Source: Lates calcarifer (Eukaryota > Chordata > Actinopteri > Centropomidae). From it: a DNA stretch of 64,000 bases. The stretch lies in NCBI RefSeq assembly GCF_001640805.2, contig NC_066849.1, positions 26,493,778-26,557,777 of the forward strand, in the 5' to 3' direction. The position numbers and the translations under genes are program-made. A model generated the notes under the pieces. It worked only from the letters and a program-made list of their open reading frames with translations. It was not told where the DNA came from and made no database searches. Positions 1-12,087 of the stretch are shown piece after piece. Within the stretch, counting starts at the first letter, position 1, and every line of letters starts with the position of its first letter.

Positions 1-2449
1 GTGGAGACAGAGCAATTTACCCAGCAATCCACTGTAACTGACTGCAAACGCATCTGCAGCAAACACTGATCCCCGGAAAGAAATGGGCTGGAAGTAAAGA
101 GTGTGTGTGTGTGTGGAAGCTATAACAATTACAAACCACCCACTGTAGAACATGTCTCATTCTCAGGGGGGGAAATGTATGTGTGTGTGCGCATGTAGTG
201 TCGTGTGTATGTATTTATGAATGCAGCATGTACGTATGTATTTATAATGTATGTCTGTGTGTATGTGTCAGACGGGCTAACAGAGTGAAGGCGCTGCTTC
301 ATAAACAAAGCGCAGTCGACTCGCTGCTGTTTGTCTAACAGACGCCGCGAGGCTCGGGGGCCCCGACCCCAACCCTGAATTATTTATATCTGTAATGAAA
401 CCTGGAGGGGAGGCGGGGGGGGGGGCGTCTATGAACTGTATGTGCACGCTAAATATGTATTAGGGTGTGTGAATGTATATGTAAGCATGTGTGTGTGTGA
501 GGTGACTGTACAGGCCAGTGATCAGTGAGTAATGGACAGCTGAGGGACGGACTCCAACTGTGCAGCAGCTAATTAACCAGTCAGAGTGTGAGACAGACTG
601 TATATCCACTCTGCATGTCTAATGTGAGAGAGAGTCCCTGCTGGGTACACAGTATATAACACTTACTCCAACTTCGCTCTGATATGAAGCTAAACCACAC
701 TGATACATTCTCTGGACAGGTAATATCGGCTGTTATTAGCTTAGCTTATCACAAATATATCGTATTAGCATATAAAGTATGTTGGCTGAACAGACGAGGA
801 ACTGCAGTGCAGGAAGAAGAAGAAGAAAAAGATTTGTTTAAGGCTCATAATAAGGAATATGAGCTCTGAAACTCCAGTAACTTCTGATTTTATCGTGTAT
901 ATTTCATTAAACATTCTACTGCAGAACAGAAACGCTAAAAATATGGTTTGGAAATATAAACGTTGGAAAAGCTTTGATGTAACTTTCAGTCAGAAACAGA
1001 ACAGCCACAATAAATGAGGGCGGCTGATTCAGCAAACTGAACTGGTTAGCAGTGAGAATGCAAGACAGGATTTATTCTAATCGCCTATTTATTATTATAG
1101 CTCAGACTAAAAAAATATTTTTATATATAAGACTCACTTTTTTATTTTATTTTATAGCTTCCTTTTAAACTCTGGCTCAAATAAACTTTTTTGAGTGTGA
1201 AAAGTTATATCGTCATGTTCATGGTCACATCCATGTCAGACATCTCACTGGTCAGTTTAACCTGAACTCATCATTGTGTAGACAGACGGCTCATTTCATT
1301 GGAAATGAATGGGAGCGAGGTGACGTCACCTCCTGTGTCTGAGCCAGTTAGAGAGTGCTCATCATGTTCTCCAGCAGAAAGCCCATTAGAAGCAGATGTT
1401 TGCAGCTGTATGTGAGCCCTGACTGATCGACGCTCGGTGACAGATCACCGGGGCTGAGTTAGCATCCTGCCTTCCCCTCCGCCCTCAGGTGACCTCCAGG
1501 AGTCTAACGGGCTCTCCCAGGGGTTCCAGCGCACCATGGCCTGGATGCTGGTTGCCATGGCGACCGCCAGGCAGGTCACTAAGGGCCCGTGACAGGGATG
1601 GATGAGAGGGGAGAGGAGGCGAGGACGAGCGGTGGAGGTGAAGAGAGTTAGACGGAGGAGAGGGGTAAAGGTGGAGGAGAGATAAAAGACAAGACCAGGG
1701 GCAGAGGAGGACAGAAGGAGGAGAGGTGAGTCGGCCTCCTGCGAGTTCTGTAATGGGGTCATGACACGAGGAGAGGAAACAACGGGTGGATGAATAAAGT
1801 AATGGATAAGCAAGGAGGACAAAGGCAAAGAGCTGAGACCAGGAGTGGACTGATGAAACAGGCTGGAGGAAGGATGGTTTAAAACGTGAGCTGAGGGAGA
1901 ACGACAGCAACACGAGCATCTTCTCAAGTTCACACATTTGTTTCCCACACACAAACAGGAAACAAAAAGAACAAGTCATTTCTAAAAGTGACAGTGTCCC
2001 TTTATTACTTCATTATTTACTAATGACAAGAATCTATCAAAATAAATAAGTAACACTGACATTCCACCAGAGAGAATGGCCCGATGACTCGTTAAGGTCT
2101 GAATTATTAACAAGCTACAGACAGAAACGCCCACAGCAACTGATTGATTATAAGAGGATTTAATAGTTAATGTATTTATCAATGACCCCAGGAACATGCT
2201 CAACTGTTATATATGTTTTTTACATTTTCAAAAGCAGCCACATCTCTCACAAAACAAGCTGCAACAAGCACTGCTGTTTTTCCTCCACCACCTAAAGCTG
2301 AACCAAACCTGAGCTGAGAGTTAAAAGTTAGAGTGAGTTGATTTACTCTAACTGTTCATTACAACATGTTTCAGCCTCAGTGAGACCACAGCTCCCATCG
2401 TCATCATCAGTGTGTCAATAAAGCTCGACCAAATCAAACCAAAATTGAC

Positions 2450-3060
2450 TCAACTGCAAAGTCTGCATCCTCCTCCTCCTCCTCCTCCCAGCAGTGAGTG
2501 AACACCGTCCACTCGCTCCTCCTCATCACCTCCTCCAGCACCTCCTCCTCCAGCCTCCTCTGCCATGAGATGCGTGACATGTCTCCTCCGAAAAGCCGAA
2601 ACCGCAAAAACGACGACTGATTTCCATAAAAATGACGCTGGGGGAGGGAGGTTTGTTTTCACACCTCCGTCCACCTGCTCACGGCCTCATCTTCTTCTCC
2701 TTCTCCTCCGTAGGTCTGCTCCACCTGCTGCCGCACTTGGCTGCCCGCCAAAAAACAAGGCTAACGCCGCCTAATTGGTGATGTCATCATCCAGCCCGCA
2801 TTGCAGCTTCGGCGTCTGAGGCTTCTCCAGATGTGTCCAAGTCAAGTTCCTCACACCCTCCAAAAGCATTCGAACAGGCTTCATGCACGTTACCTCCACC
2901 TCCCCTTCTACGAGCCCCCCCATCCGCGCCCCCCCGGCCAATCAGAAGCAGAGGAATCCCCCTGAATTCCCGCCCATCCCAAAACCCTCCAACTGCACCT
3001 CCTTCGCCCCTCCTGTTCGTATGGGAGAGTCATCTGTCAGCCCCTGGTGACTGCTGGACT
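2450..3060. promoter_or_regulatory. GC-rich promoter-like island in a mast2 intron
   Basis: This block is clearly richer in C+G and CpG than its surroundings. It contains a CCAAT element (ggccaatcag, 2936-2945), an inverted CCAAT (attgg, 2774-2778) directly followed by an ATF/CREB-like tgatgtcatca (2779-2789), and C-runs. A (CCT)n tract marks one edge. No convincing coding exon with splice sites lies in it. It could be an internal promoter or enhancer; function is inference. Confidence 0.3.
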
Positions 3061-3083
3061 GTGAAATTAAAATCTGGGAGGTC

Positions 3084-3108
3084 GTGTGTGTGTGTGTGTG
3101 TGTGTGTG
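3084..3108. repeat. (GT)n microsatellite
   Basis: A 25-bp GT tract followed closely by a short TA run and a second GT tract up to 3146. Confidence 0.97.
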
Positions 3109-4457
3109 CTCGCCAGTGTATATATATATATGTGTGTGTGTGTGTCTATGATTGAGAGATAGTTTGTGTGAATGTCCCAGCAGAACAGAAGGTCAATAAG
3201 AGGCCGGTGGGAGCCATAATGTCGCCCCCCCGCCCCCCCAGGCACTGCAAAACTGAGCTAATAGAGATGTCACCACTGCCACACACATGTAAATATATTT
3301 CAGTGTTTGTGTGCGGCGCTGACGGTTGCATTCGTGATGAGTGAACGACTGGAGCGCGTCACGCCGTGAGTTGTTCCATGGTAAACTAAGCGTGACTGGG
3401 AAGGTGCCGTCGTCATGATGTCTTCATCCAAAGTCCAGAGGTTTTGTTGTTTTGTAAAATCCTAAAAATCTTTAAGGGAGTTTGGTACAGGCATAGCATA
3501 GCAAAAGTTCTGAGGCAGTCATGGCGGTCAGTTCGCCGTCTTTGGTTTATAATCGTTTGTTCCATGTCAGCCTGAGACAATAACCTGCCTTTCATTGGCT
3601 GAAAGAGGTTATGTTATCAGTTAATTGGATTTAATTAATTAATTGAAAATGTACCAACTGAACACTGCCTCCATTCTCCGTGTAATTAGGACCAATTTGC
3701 ATAATCCTTTAACAGTGGGAGCCATAAAATGAAGAGTGTCTGGATTTGCTGCTCAGTGAACTTTATTTACTGCTGAATGTTTGAATTGTCCTGTTCCCTG
3801 ATGATACATGTGAAGTCTGAGCTTTTTATATCACCCAGCTCTGCCACTGATACATGTGAAAATTAGTCACACCTGATCACAAACTGCTGCCATTCATTAG
3901 TGTGTGATATATCAGTTTACTGCTCACTGTGCTGTATTATTATATATATGCAATAATGGAGGAGTAATGGAGGGAGTGGTTTTAGACACAGCACAGGTGA
4001 AACTAATAACACTGAGAGAATAAAACAAAGTTAATGTCGATCATCAAACCTTTACTTTACCTGCTGTGGTGACAAAGGCTCATAGAGAGATGGATATGAT
4101 CTGAACTGCTAAAATAACTGAGTTTCCTCTTCTAAATGAAGAGCTCCTTTTTATTTAATTCTTTTATTTATTAAACACCAGAGCTTAATTTGACTCTACT
4201 GTCTCTTCCTTTAGTATTTAAATCTTTTCAGTATGTGTTATTTGTCTAATAAAATAAATAATAATCAGGTTTACAGAAGGCTGTCAAATATTTCATATTG
4301 AGAGGCTAAATATGAGACACTTTTTTCTACATGACTGAGTGTCAATCAAGTTGCATGTGAATGTGTATCAGTCTTAATCTCATACACCTACTTTTAAGAG
4401 ATGTCTGGAAGTGAAAATGTGTGTGCAGGGCAGTGAGTAAACTGTTGTCTAACTTAC

Positions 4458-4667
4458 ATCTTGCAGCAGCTTCTCCAGGTTCTCCTGGAGCTCGTAGAAG
4501 TAGCGGGAGGTGATGAGGCCCTCTCTGCTTTTCTCCAGGCAGTCTCTGGACAGCTCTATCAGCTGATGGTGGATGAAGCTCAGGACCCCGTCGGCCAGCG
4601 GGCACACCTTATCCGGGGCCGAGGAGGACAGCAGCTCAGCCAGACGCTCCTCCATTTGAGCCGTCGC
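4458..4667 (-). CDS. mast2: mast2 coding exon: DUF1908 pre-kinase helical domain, part 2
   Basis: This 210-bp exon of exactly 70 codons starts and ends in phase 0. Its acceptor follows a long pyrimidine tract (…ctcag at 4668-4670) and its donor is gtaagt at 4457 and below. It encodes [15 protein letters not shown]…, with the diagnostic stretches [33 protein letters not shown] and [13 protein letters not shown]. These match the DUF1908 domain that precedes the kinase domain in MAST1-4. They correspond to residues about 185-254 of the product read from the MSDSF start. The domain is helical; its role is inferred to be structural or regulatory. Compared with human MAST proteins as I recall them, AQMEERLAE and [15 protein letters not shown] favour MAST2 over MAST3 or MAST4. 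The next exon, which should begin near AHERSES, is not in the remaining 4.4 kb, so the kinase and PDZ parts lie outside the window. Confidence 0.95.
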
Positions 4668-5277
4668 CTGAGGGGAGGAGGGAGGGGAGGAGGGGGAGGC
4701 AATTAGAGGAGGGGGGGGAGAGGGATGAGTCAGAGAAGAGGTGCACACATACCAGACGCATGGAGACATAGGTGACCACATGTGCACTGGACAACGTCAT
4801 TTATTAGAGAAAATCCCTTCAAATTAAAGAATTCATTATTCAAAAAGAGAATATTTAACCTGAGCTGCAGCATTATACTAAAATAAAACAAACATCTTCT
4901 ACTTTCATTTTCACACAGATATTTGGAAACACTGGACACAAAGACTTATCATGCTGTTCCTGCAAACTCAACACTTCCTGCACCTGCTCCACAGTAAAAG
5001 CAGAGAGAAGTGATTTAGACTTTCTCTGAGCAGCTGGAGGAAGTGTTGAGTCACCGTGGCTTAGCTCAGGTTAGTTATATTTCAACTGGTCTGAACGTAC
5101 ACAGGCTAGATCGAAACCAACTCTTTTGTGGGTGAAAAGCTTTTTACATCCATCCACAAACACACAGTCAGCCTAAACAATGTGCGCTCTCCTCCCTCTT
5201 CCTCCTACATGTCTGCCTCATCCACAGTGTATTTGTTCTGTACAGGAAGTGTGTGTGTGTGTGTGTGCAGTACAAAC
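4668..5277. other. short mast2 intron
   Basis: A 610-bp intron with a consensus branch-side pyrimidine tract (purine-rich on the plus strand, 4668-4730). Around 4970-5005 is an inverted fragment similar to the dispersed repeat at 9021-9060 and 45249-45290 (…gtgcaggaagtg…). A GT microsatellite occupies 5249-5267, ten bases from the donor of the preceding exon. Confidence 0.85.
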
Positions 5278-5353
5278 CTTGGGGAACCTCTCCTTGTACA
5301 CATGGTTCATCATCACAATCTCATGGTCAAAGGAGACAGGCGAGCGCCCGGGG
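5278..5353 (-). CDS. mast2: mast2 coding exon: start of DUF1908
   Basis: This exon is 76 bp. Its first base completes a serine codon begun in the exon at 10938-11092 (AG|C), and 25 full codons follow, ending AAG|gtttgt in phase 0. The acceptor is preceded by gttttgtttcag. It encodes [18 protein letters not shown] and YKERFPK, one of the most conserved blocks of the MAST family. It spans residues 160-184 of the MSDSF isoform, just before the ATAQMEERL exon 610 bp away. The serine-proline cluster completed across the junction (RSRSLSPGRSP) is typical of MAST leaders and is a plausible phosphorylation region, which is inference. PVSFD with [13 protein letters not shown] fits MAST2 best; MAST3 and MAST4 differ around PVSF. 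No frameshift or stop is present. Confidence 0.95.
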
Positions 5354-5892
5354 CTGAAACAAAACAGACGAATAAACTCAGACGAGTGGAGACAGTAGAC
5401 AGAAAGGAGGACACAAACTGTGGACCTGAAAATATGGAAATCATTTTTTCTTGTTAAACTCTCCAGGCCTCTGAGAGTCCACACTGAAAGTTTAGAAATG
5501 TTTTGGATGCTGAATCTTGAAATAAATGTCACTTTGAAACCACAGGTTGGTGGTGTTGACGTATAACCATGTTCTGACTTATTTTCTGACTTCAAACCCA
5601 TCATTTCATATTTTTCAGGGGGTTAGGAAAGATTCTGAGGATGTTCTGTCGCCTTAGAGGAGGCAGAGCTGCAGAAACACAGCTGACAGGACTGGTCAGG
5701 TAACCTGAGCACAGAGGGAATAAAAGCAGGATGGTGCTCACACACACTAACGGGACCTCGGGGTCTTCATCATATGTGTGTCTTCAGCGGTGTAAAACTG
5801 AAGACCATGACAACCCTCTGGACTCGCATGGCTGCACACACAGATCGGCACAAAGGTAACGTCTCCGGAGAGCGGCCGGACCGACGGCTGCA

Positions 5893-5916
5893 TGTGTGTG
5901 TGTGTGTGTGTGTGTG
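5893..5916. repeat. (GT)n microsatellite
   Basis: A 24-bp tract. Confidence 0.97.
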
Positions 5917-6864
5917 CGGCTGTCAGTAATAAACCGAGGCTGTCCACTACTCAGCCGAGTGTCCATCAGTTCTCAGGGGGTTTTCATGACCTGACAGGCT
6001 GACAGTGATGTCTCCTTCAGTCCATACCAGCTCCAACAGAATATAAATCCATCTGTCGCTCACTCAGTGGACTTCATTCTCTCTCTATCTCCCTCCTCCT
6101 GGGACTCATCTCTTTTCTTATTCTATCATGAACCACCCCTCAGCCTCAACCTTTCTCTCTACAACGAGACAAAGTAGCGACAGCAGCAATATCCTTGACC
6201 TTTCTATGTCTCACTTTCAGTGACGACAGGTGATAGGCAGTGTGTGTTTGTGTGTGTGTTTGTGAGGCTTTGTTAGCCTGCTGGATTATTCATTCCATTC
6301 ACTCATGACTGTAAACACTTCGCTCTAAATATTGCAGTAGCAATCTCAGTGTTTGTTTCACATGAAATCAATTTCTGTGTTAATAAATCATTTCATTATT
6401 TTGTCCTAACATTTTTAGAAATCTTCCAATATTAGCTTGTTTTCAGAATTTGAAAGAACGAGACCTTGTTTTCCTGACATTAATTCTTTCTGATTCTGTC
6501 TTGTTTTTCATGATACTCATGTTTATAGGAAACTGTACTGATGACAAGTGAGATTATCTCTTAAGGAAACAAATAACTCACACTGTTACTAAAAGAATTT
6601 CACCCAATAAAGGACCAAAACTTGATTAATATAGAAAGCAAGCGTCTGCACTGTAAGCACTGTAAACTGTATTTTAAAACTAGACAAAGCCAAATGAATA
6701 AATAAAGAACATTAAGAAGCTAAATGACAATAAAAAGTCAATGAAAAAATAACATTAAAAATCTTTAAAAACAGAACAAAGAATAAAAAACTAAATTCCT
6801 GAGGTGAGGTAAAAACATGAATTTGTGGCTCCAGATGTCTTTGTTGATATGAGTCATCGCAGTG

Positions 6865-6884
6865 CACACACACACACACACAAA

Positions 6885-6931
<47 letters not shown>
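6865..6931. repeat. (CA)n microsatellite, interrupted
   Basis: 67 bp of CA repeats with a caaacaaa interruption near the start. Confidence 0.97.
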
Positions 6932-6934
<3 letters not shown>

Positions 6935-7083
6935 ACCTGTGCGATGAGGTAATGCTTTAAGTCATCCACTGGCAGCTCAAAGTCCAATTACCAGCTTAAT
7001 AGGAATGAGAACAGCCTGAATGTGACATATGAGCTGAACGTCATGGAAGCAGTTTATCATTACGCCAACGCATACAGTGACAG

Positions 7084-7086
<3 letters not shown>

Positions 7087-7123
<37 letters not shown>
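7087..7123. repeat. (CA)n microsatellite
   Basis: An uninterrupted 37-bp AC tract; another of 27 bp lies at 7697-7723. Confidence 0.97.
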
Positions 7124-7126
<3 letters not shown>

Positions 7127-9020
7127 AATGCAGGGCATATCTATGTTCATCTTTCTTTTGTTTTGTCTTTAGTGCTTTGATGTTGCAGTGCACAGCTTAT
7201 AAATCTCCATTTGTTTAAAGGGCCAGTTCACCCAAATTATGAGTAAGATAAGAGACGAGCCAGAACTTTATTCATCCCAGAGCAGATGAGATATCGATTT
7301 ATGGAGAGTTTTGGTTTTATTTGTCCAAGTTCTGAGATTTCTGCCTCTGCTCCACAAGGCTGAAAAGAATTTTAGCTGTGATGTTCACAATACTGAAAAA
7401 TAACATTTTAAATTTTCAAGATTCACTAACTGATTCAAGCTCATACACATTTAATAACATGTTTGGTGGGTTGTAACCTGTGTGTGCGTTCAGTGTTTGA
7501 GCTGGCAGCAGCTGAAGTTGTTACTCTCCTCTAGTGGCTCAGAGGACACAATCCCTCCTCTTCCCCATAGACTTTTAATTTGAAACATCTGAAACTCAAC
7601 ACTTCCTGTGAATCGGAGCAGCATTCTGTGAGAGATAAGTGTTTACTTGTAATTTGGATGAACTGACCCTTCAAAACAAAGCTCACCTCAGCTGTGCACA
7701 CACACACACACACACACACACACCACTGATATACATCAATCACCTGAAGCTCTAACACACTCAACTTTAAAAGTCTCCTTTCATGTCTGTGTTTCTTGAA
7801 AGAGAAAAATCAATCAAACGGCAGCCAGCTCCGCCGGTGGGCTCGGTGAGTAAAGGTTAGCCTTGACAGAGACGGATTCACTGCCACAGGCTGTTATGTA
7901 CATTCTTTAATTTTCACAGAATATCTTCTCTCTGTGTTATTCTTCTTGTCTGCTCGTGGCTCTGAACAGCCCGAGCCGTTATTAAAATAAAGCTCCCGTT
8001 CAGAGCGAGCTGCAGCCGAGGTCGGGGCGAAATCCCCGGGATGGATAACACAAAGAAGCCAGACAAAGGCTAATTAGAACACGGCTATATTTCTGCTGTA
8101 ATGGGAAATAAAAATTGCCTCGCGGCAATCCCTGCAAAAAACGTCTTCGTCATTATTTTGAGAAATGACCTTGGAGATGAGGCTTTGGAGGAAGTTGTGG
8201 GAGAGTTCTTCTGTTTTAGTGTCAAAAGTTAGGACTGTGAGAAAGAATATATTCATGAAACGGAACATAAGATAAAATGTGTTTAAACCTGAGGGTGTTT
8301 TATAAAACTGGGTGATTAAAACATCGGTGGAAGACGGTTTTCTTTCTTTGCAGCTAAGTGGTGATGTCACATGCGACAAAATGCACTCAAAATGCAAACG
8401 AGCTTATTGGCAGAGAGGGTAATTGAAGTAAATCAGACGAGACAGCGAATCAGATGGTGAGGGTGAGGCAAGGGGGGGAGACAGAGGTGAGGAGAGGGGA
8501 GGGATGGTGTGTATGTGTGAGAAAGAGAGGGAGGGAGAGGGAGAAAAAAATAACATTGATGCTTCACAACTGAGGCGGGCGACTCGGGAAATGAGAGGTC
8601 TAATTGACCGTGACAGAGAGCTGGGCAGAACGGGGATGAGGTGTGTATGGATGTGTGTATAATGTGTGTGTCTGTGTGTGTGTTGAGTGCAGTAATTGTA
8701 TCAGTTCACCACAGAAACCTCAGCATCTTGGTGAAAACATGTTAGTAAAAATCTCCTGAAAGCACAAAGTGTTGGCGCTCTCAGGAAGATACTGTGTTGT
8801 ATAAATTGTAAAACACCGGTGGGAGAACCAGACCTTCATTTAAAAAAGGCTTATTTTAGAGACATGCCTGCTAATCCTGTTTATATACCAGTTTAATGTA
8901 GTTTATTTTATTTTATTTTCTTAAGACATCTCACTCTTTTCTGTTCTGCTCCCATTTTAATTCGATGTAAACTAGATGTTTAAAACCAGAAGCAAAGATC
9001 TGAATCTTTGAGAGAATCAA

Positions 9021-9060
9021 AGGCTTTTAATGTGAAATGTCTGTGCAGGAAGTGCAGGGA
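9021..9060 (+). repeat. dispersed repeat family C fragment
   Basis: ggcttttaatgtgaaa…ctgtgcaggaa recurs at 45247-45278 (+) and, more decayed, inverted at 4970-5002. Confidence 0.5.
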
Positions 9061-10937
9061 TTCACTGTCAGTAGAAATGTAGTAGAACTGAGTGGAATAA
9101 CCCACAGCAGTGAATCCTGGGTGGTTGTAACTGTCCTCAGGTGGTCATTAAAGTTCCCTGCTCCTCATCTTCTTCAATAACTTGCTGTTTTTTAAAGGAA
9201 AGTGACAAAACATTATTCTAACAAGGCAAATAGCTTCTGATTCTGTGGCGGTTTGAATACTAACACACTGAATATGAGGTATGGTGGTATGGTTTGTAAT
9301 ATATGTGGTTTTCCAGACATAAAGTCAATGAGGTGTCTGTAAAGACAATCCATCAGTGTCTTTACAAACTGTAACACACATGTGATGGATGGATGAGGTT
9401 CACACATTCCAACATTTATAGATGGCTGAATGGTGGACAGGGTGACAGAGGGGAACTGGTAATAGATTGTACTGTACGCGACGAGAACACTGGGGAGGAA
9501 AAGGCTACGAAGAGAAGAATGAGCCGAGGAAGGAATAAAAATTAGAGATGAACAAAGAGACTGTTAAACGACAAAAAGGGGTGAGTGTCATCCCTCACGG
9601 CAGAGTCATAAAATTAGCATATAACTGTACTCTGCACCTCAGTTTCATTTGTTCCCTTGTTCCTTCCCTCTCCTCCTCCTCCTGGGTTCAGTCATCATCA
9701 TCTTCTCTCCTCTCAGTCGCTCACTTCATCTCTCTTTCTCTTCAGATTTGAAGATTCTGCTCCCTGTAGTTTGCCCTCCCCGGTCTGAGCTCCGTCTCTC
9801 TCCACAGTGTTCTGTTGGTTATTTATCTGCACTTGCAGACTCCTCATTAAGAGCTTTTTAATGACACTCTCTGCTGGTGGAATAATATGGTGTCAGGCTT
9901 TCCACTGAGGCTCATTCACCCTGCACATCAGGAGGGGGGAGGCGGGTGACTGTTGGCCACAGCTGAAACACTTCTCAAAGTCACCTCCATGTAAAATAAC
10001 TTCCTCACAGTCGACTTCATCTCTATAATCACAGTATTTTAGGGTTTTCTGGCTCATGATATTTCTGATAAAGTGTTTTTACTGTTTCAGTATGAAAACG
10101 TCCTAATTTACCTCTCCATGATTTCTAATTCGATTCCATTTTCCAGAGAGAAAGGGTTTATATAAGGACACAGGGGGACGGTGGATTACCTGAGATGGCA
10201 CAGCTTCACACACAAACACAAACACACCGCCTGACATCAATCAACAAACACAGTGGGACTCTAATCAGATACACACCATGCGACTTGGTCTCGCCTTCTT
10301 TCATCTCGGGGATGAAAGAATTCAATATCGGTCCGTAAAGAAACAGAGATGAAGATAAGGAAGGTGCTGCTGAGACGAGAGATGGAGGTGAGATACCAAG
10401 TGTGGGAGAAGAGGGGGAAAGAATTTGAAGGAGGCATGGCGCAGAGAGGCAGTGACAGGCTGAAAGTCAGTCAGTGAGAGGATGAGGAGGGTGAACTCTA
10501 AAAGCTCTTTAAACAGAAGCGGAGAGAACGAGGAGATAAAGACAAAAGATGTTTGAGCTGGAGAGACACAGATCTACAGGTGAACAGGTGAGTCATGTCA
10601 GCAGGAGTCCGACTGCTCTGAAGATCTGGGAACACAGTCCTGACAAAACACGTCAGATATTTTCACAACTGGTCACATTCAGCGTTCAGCATCTCGCTGC
10701 AGCCAAACAACATTTTATTTATATATGTTCTAAAATAGCATGAGGGAGGTTCGGTGCCATGAAGTTCAGGTTTCTCTTTTTGCAGACAGCAGCTAGAAGA
10801 CATCAGAGCAAGTGTGTCTTACTGCACTTTCACCTTGGCTTGAGCAATCAGCTGTGACCCAGACTGAGTTTTTCCTCTTGTGGGTGTTTGTAAAGCCAGA
10901 TCATCAGTGGAGCTTCTAAAAGGCTCAGAGCTCCTAC

Positions 10938-11092
10938 CTGAGGCTGCGGGACCGCGGTCTCATGGCGGGGGAGCGTCGTCCCTCCTCGTCCGTGATGCTC
11001 TCGGAGCTGAAGTGCTTGGTGAGGAAGTGCAGCTCGTCCGGCGTGGGCTGGAAGGGCAGCTGGTGCAGCTTCTCCTGAGATGAACAGGAGGA
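10938..11092 (-). CDS. mast2: mast2 coding exon: [10 protein letters not shown] block and RSRSLSPGRS motif
   Basis: This 155-bp exon has 51 full codons plus two bases (AG). It starts in phase 0 after ctctcacag and ends in phase 2 at ctcag|gtag. It encodes [16 protein letters not shown], then [20 protein letters not shown], then [28 protein letters not shown] and DELHFL.KHF are MAST-family hallmarks. LPFQPT with LTKHFS and [12 protein letters not shown] is the MAST2 pattern as I remember it, while ESITDE resembles MAST1. The region corresponds to residues 108-158 of the MSDSF isoform and lies N-terminal to DUF1908. It is basic and serine-rich, so probably disordered and phospho-regulated (inference). 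The donor ag|gtag is weaker than those of the neighbouring exons, but the phase agrees exactly with the downstream exon. Confidence 0.95.
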
Positions 11093-12008
11093 CTGTGAGA
11101 GGAGGAGCACAGAGGGAGCACAGATTACAACCAGCACTGCAGCTACTGCGGGGAGGTGGGTTAGGCCGGAGCTAGGCTGGGATTAGGACTCGTCTGGGCC
11201 AGGTTTGCCTTCACAGTAAGGGTTTAACTAGTTAAAGATGGAAAGCAGGTTAAATCCAACACTAGGGTTAGAGTTAGGATGGAGCTGGACCGGGGCTAAG
11301 GCTGGTCTAAAGGCCGGGGTGTGCTCCAAAAGAACTAGCTTGTACAAAATGTCATTCAGACATGTGTGAGGTACAGCAGTGACATGACTCGACTCGGATG
11401 AGATGGAGTTTTATCAGATTCTTGTATTGAAATCCTGTGACTCCTCTTTTCAAATCTATGTCCTTTGACCTGCCAATTTATTTGTCTTATCAGGATCAAT
11501 CTACAGAGGCCTGGTCCTCCATTAGCTCAGTAAGCTAGCAGGCGTGTTAGCAGTCTGGATGTCCGAGTTAAGAGCTTGCACAGCCAGCTAACTCAGCTCA
11601 CTGCCTTTGAAGCATGCTGGGCCTCATTCTACAGGCGGCAGCTACAGAGAAACTGCACACCGGGGTATTAGGAAGGGAGATGAAGGAACAGCAGAAGGAA
11701 AAGGAGGAGGAGGAGGAGGAGGAGGGGGATTAGACCAGAGGGACTGTTGATATGTTCCAGGGAATGAAAGTAGGAAAAAAAAGAGAAAGAGAACGGGAAG
11801 CAGAAGAAACACTTGAGGGCATCAGAGGGGAGGAAGCAACGAGAGAGAGGTGGAACAACAAGGGTTTCTATCATAGCTGAGGGAGACTTTGTGGGCTTGT
11901 TGCTTTGCAGTTAAGGCAGACAGAGCAGAAAGCACGCACCACAGATCATTAGAAAATAAATACAGCACAGCACAACGTCACACAGAAACAGAGAAACAAG
12001 ATATTTAC
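11093..12008. other. mast2 intron with degenerate gttagg-type repeats
   Basis: A 916-bp intron. Bases 11150-11330 contain loosely repeated gttagg, gctaggctgg and ggatggagctgg units. Bases 11690-11860 are purine-rich with a (GGA)n tract. No gene is seen. Confidence 0.8.
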
Positions 12009-12087
12009 CGAGACGGTGGAGCTGGGAGTGTTGGTGCCATAGCCAGAGGAAGGCAACGAGGCCAGAGACCAGCGCCTACCGTCCGTC
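12009..12087 (-). CDS. mast2: mast2 coding exon: [20 protein letters not shown] block
   Basis: This 79-bp exon has one base finishing an arginine codon (AG|G) and then 26 codons ending GTC TCG|gtaaat in phase 0. The acceptor lies after ttctccctctctctcag. It encodes [20 protein letters not shown] followed by PSSTVS, an almost invariant block across vertebrate MAST proteins. RRWSLAS is a basophilic-kinase-type consensus, so the serine could be phosphorylated (inference). Together with the preceding exon it reads FVPARRTDGRRW, which matches MAST2; human MAST1 has a different residue set before DGRRW as I recall. The exon is easy to miss because a shifted frame contains a stop (TAG) within its first codons; only the phase-2 entry frame is open. 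It covers residues 82-107 of the MSDSF isoform. Confidence 0.95.

Larger units (their letters stand above)
1..4457. other. mast2 intron, 3' side open at window edge
   Basis: This is intron downstream (in gene sense) of exon 4458-4667; its acceptor lies outside the window. I looked on the minus strand for the expected next exon (AHERSES…VAFVTQLVKKL) and did not find it. Contents include GT-rich DNA at 100-500, a G-run at 408-425, a GC-rich segment with an X-box-like palindrome at 1551-1564, the GC-rich island at 2450-3060, a GT repeat at 3084-3108, and AT-rich unique DNA from 3590 to 4440. No gene is supported. Confidence 0.8.
5354..10937. other. mast2 intron with clustered CA repeats
   Basis: A 5.6-kb intron. 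It holds (GT)n at 5893-5916, interrupted (CA)n at 6865-6931, and further CA tracts at 7087-7123 and 7697-7723. A segment around 7200-7680 resembles dispersed fish MITE sequence, and purine-rich strands lie at 8460-8550 and 10330-10560. No exon with matching phase or MAST homology was found. Confidence 0.8.

Noticed and set aside
1445..1979. Two overlapping minus-strand frames of 164-169 residues
   Set aside because: Both arise from a purine-rich plus strand read in reverse; composition is Ser/Leu/Pro-rich without a recognisable domain.
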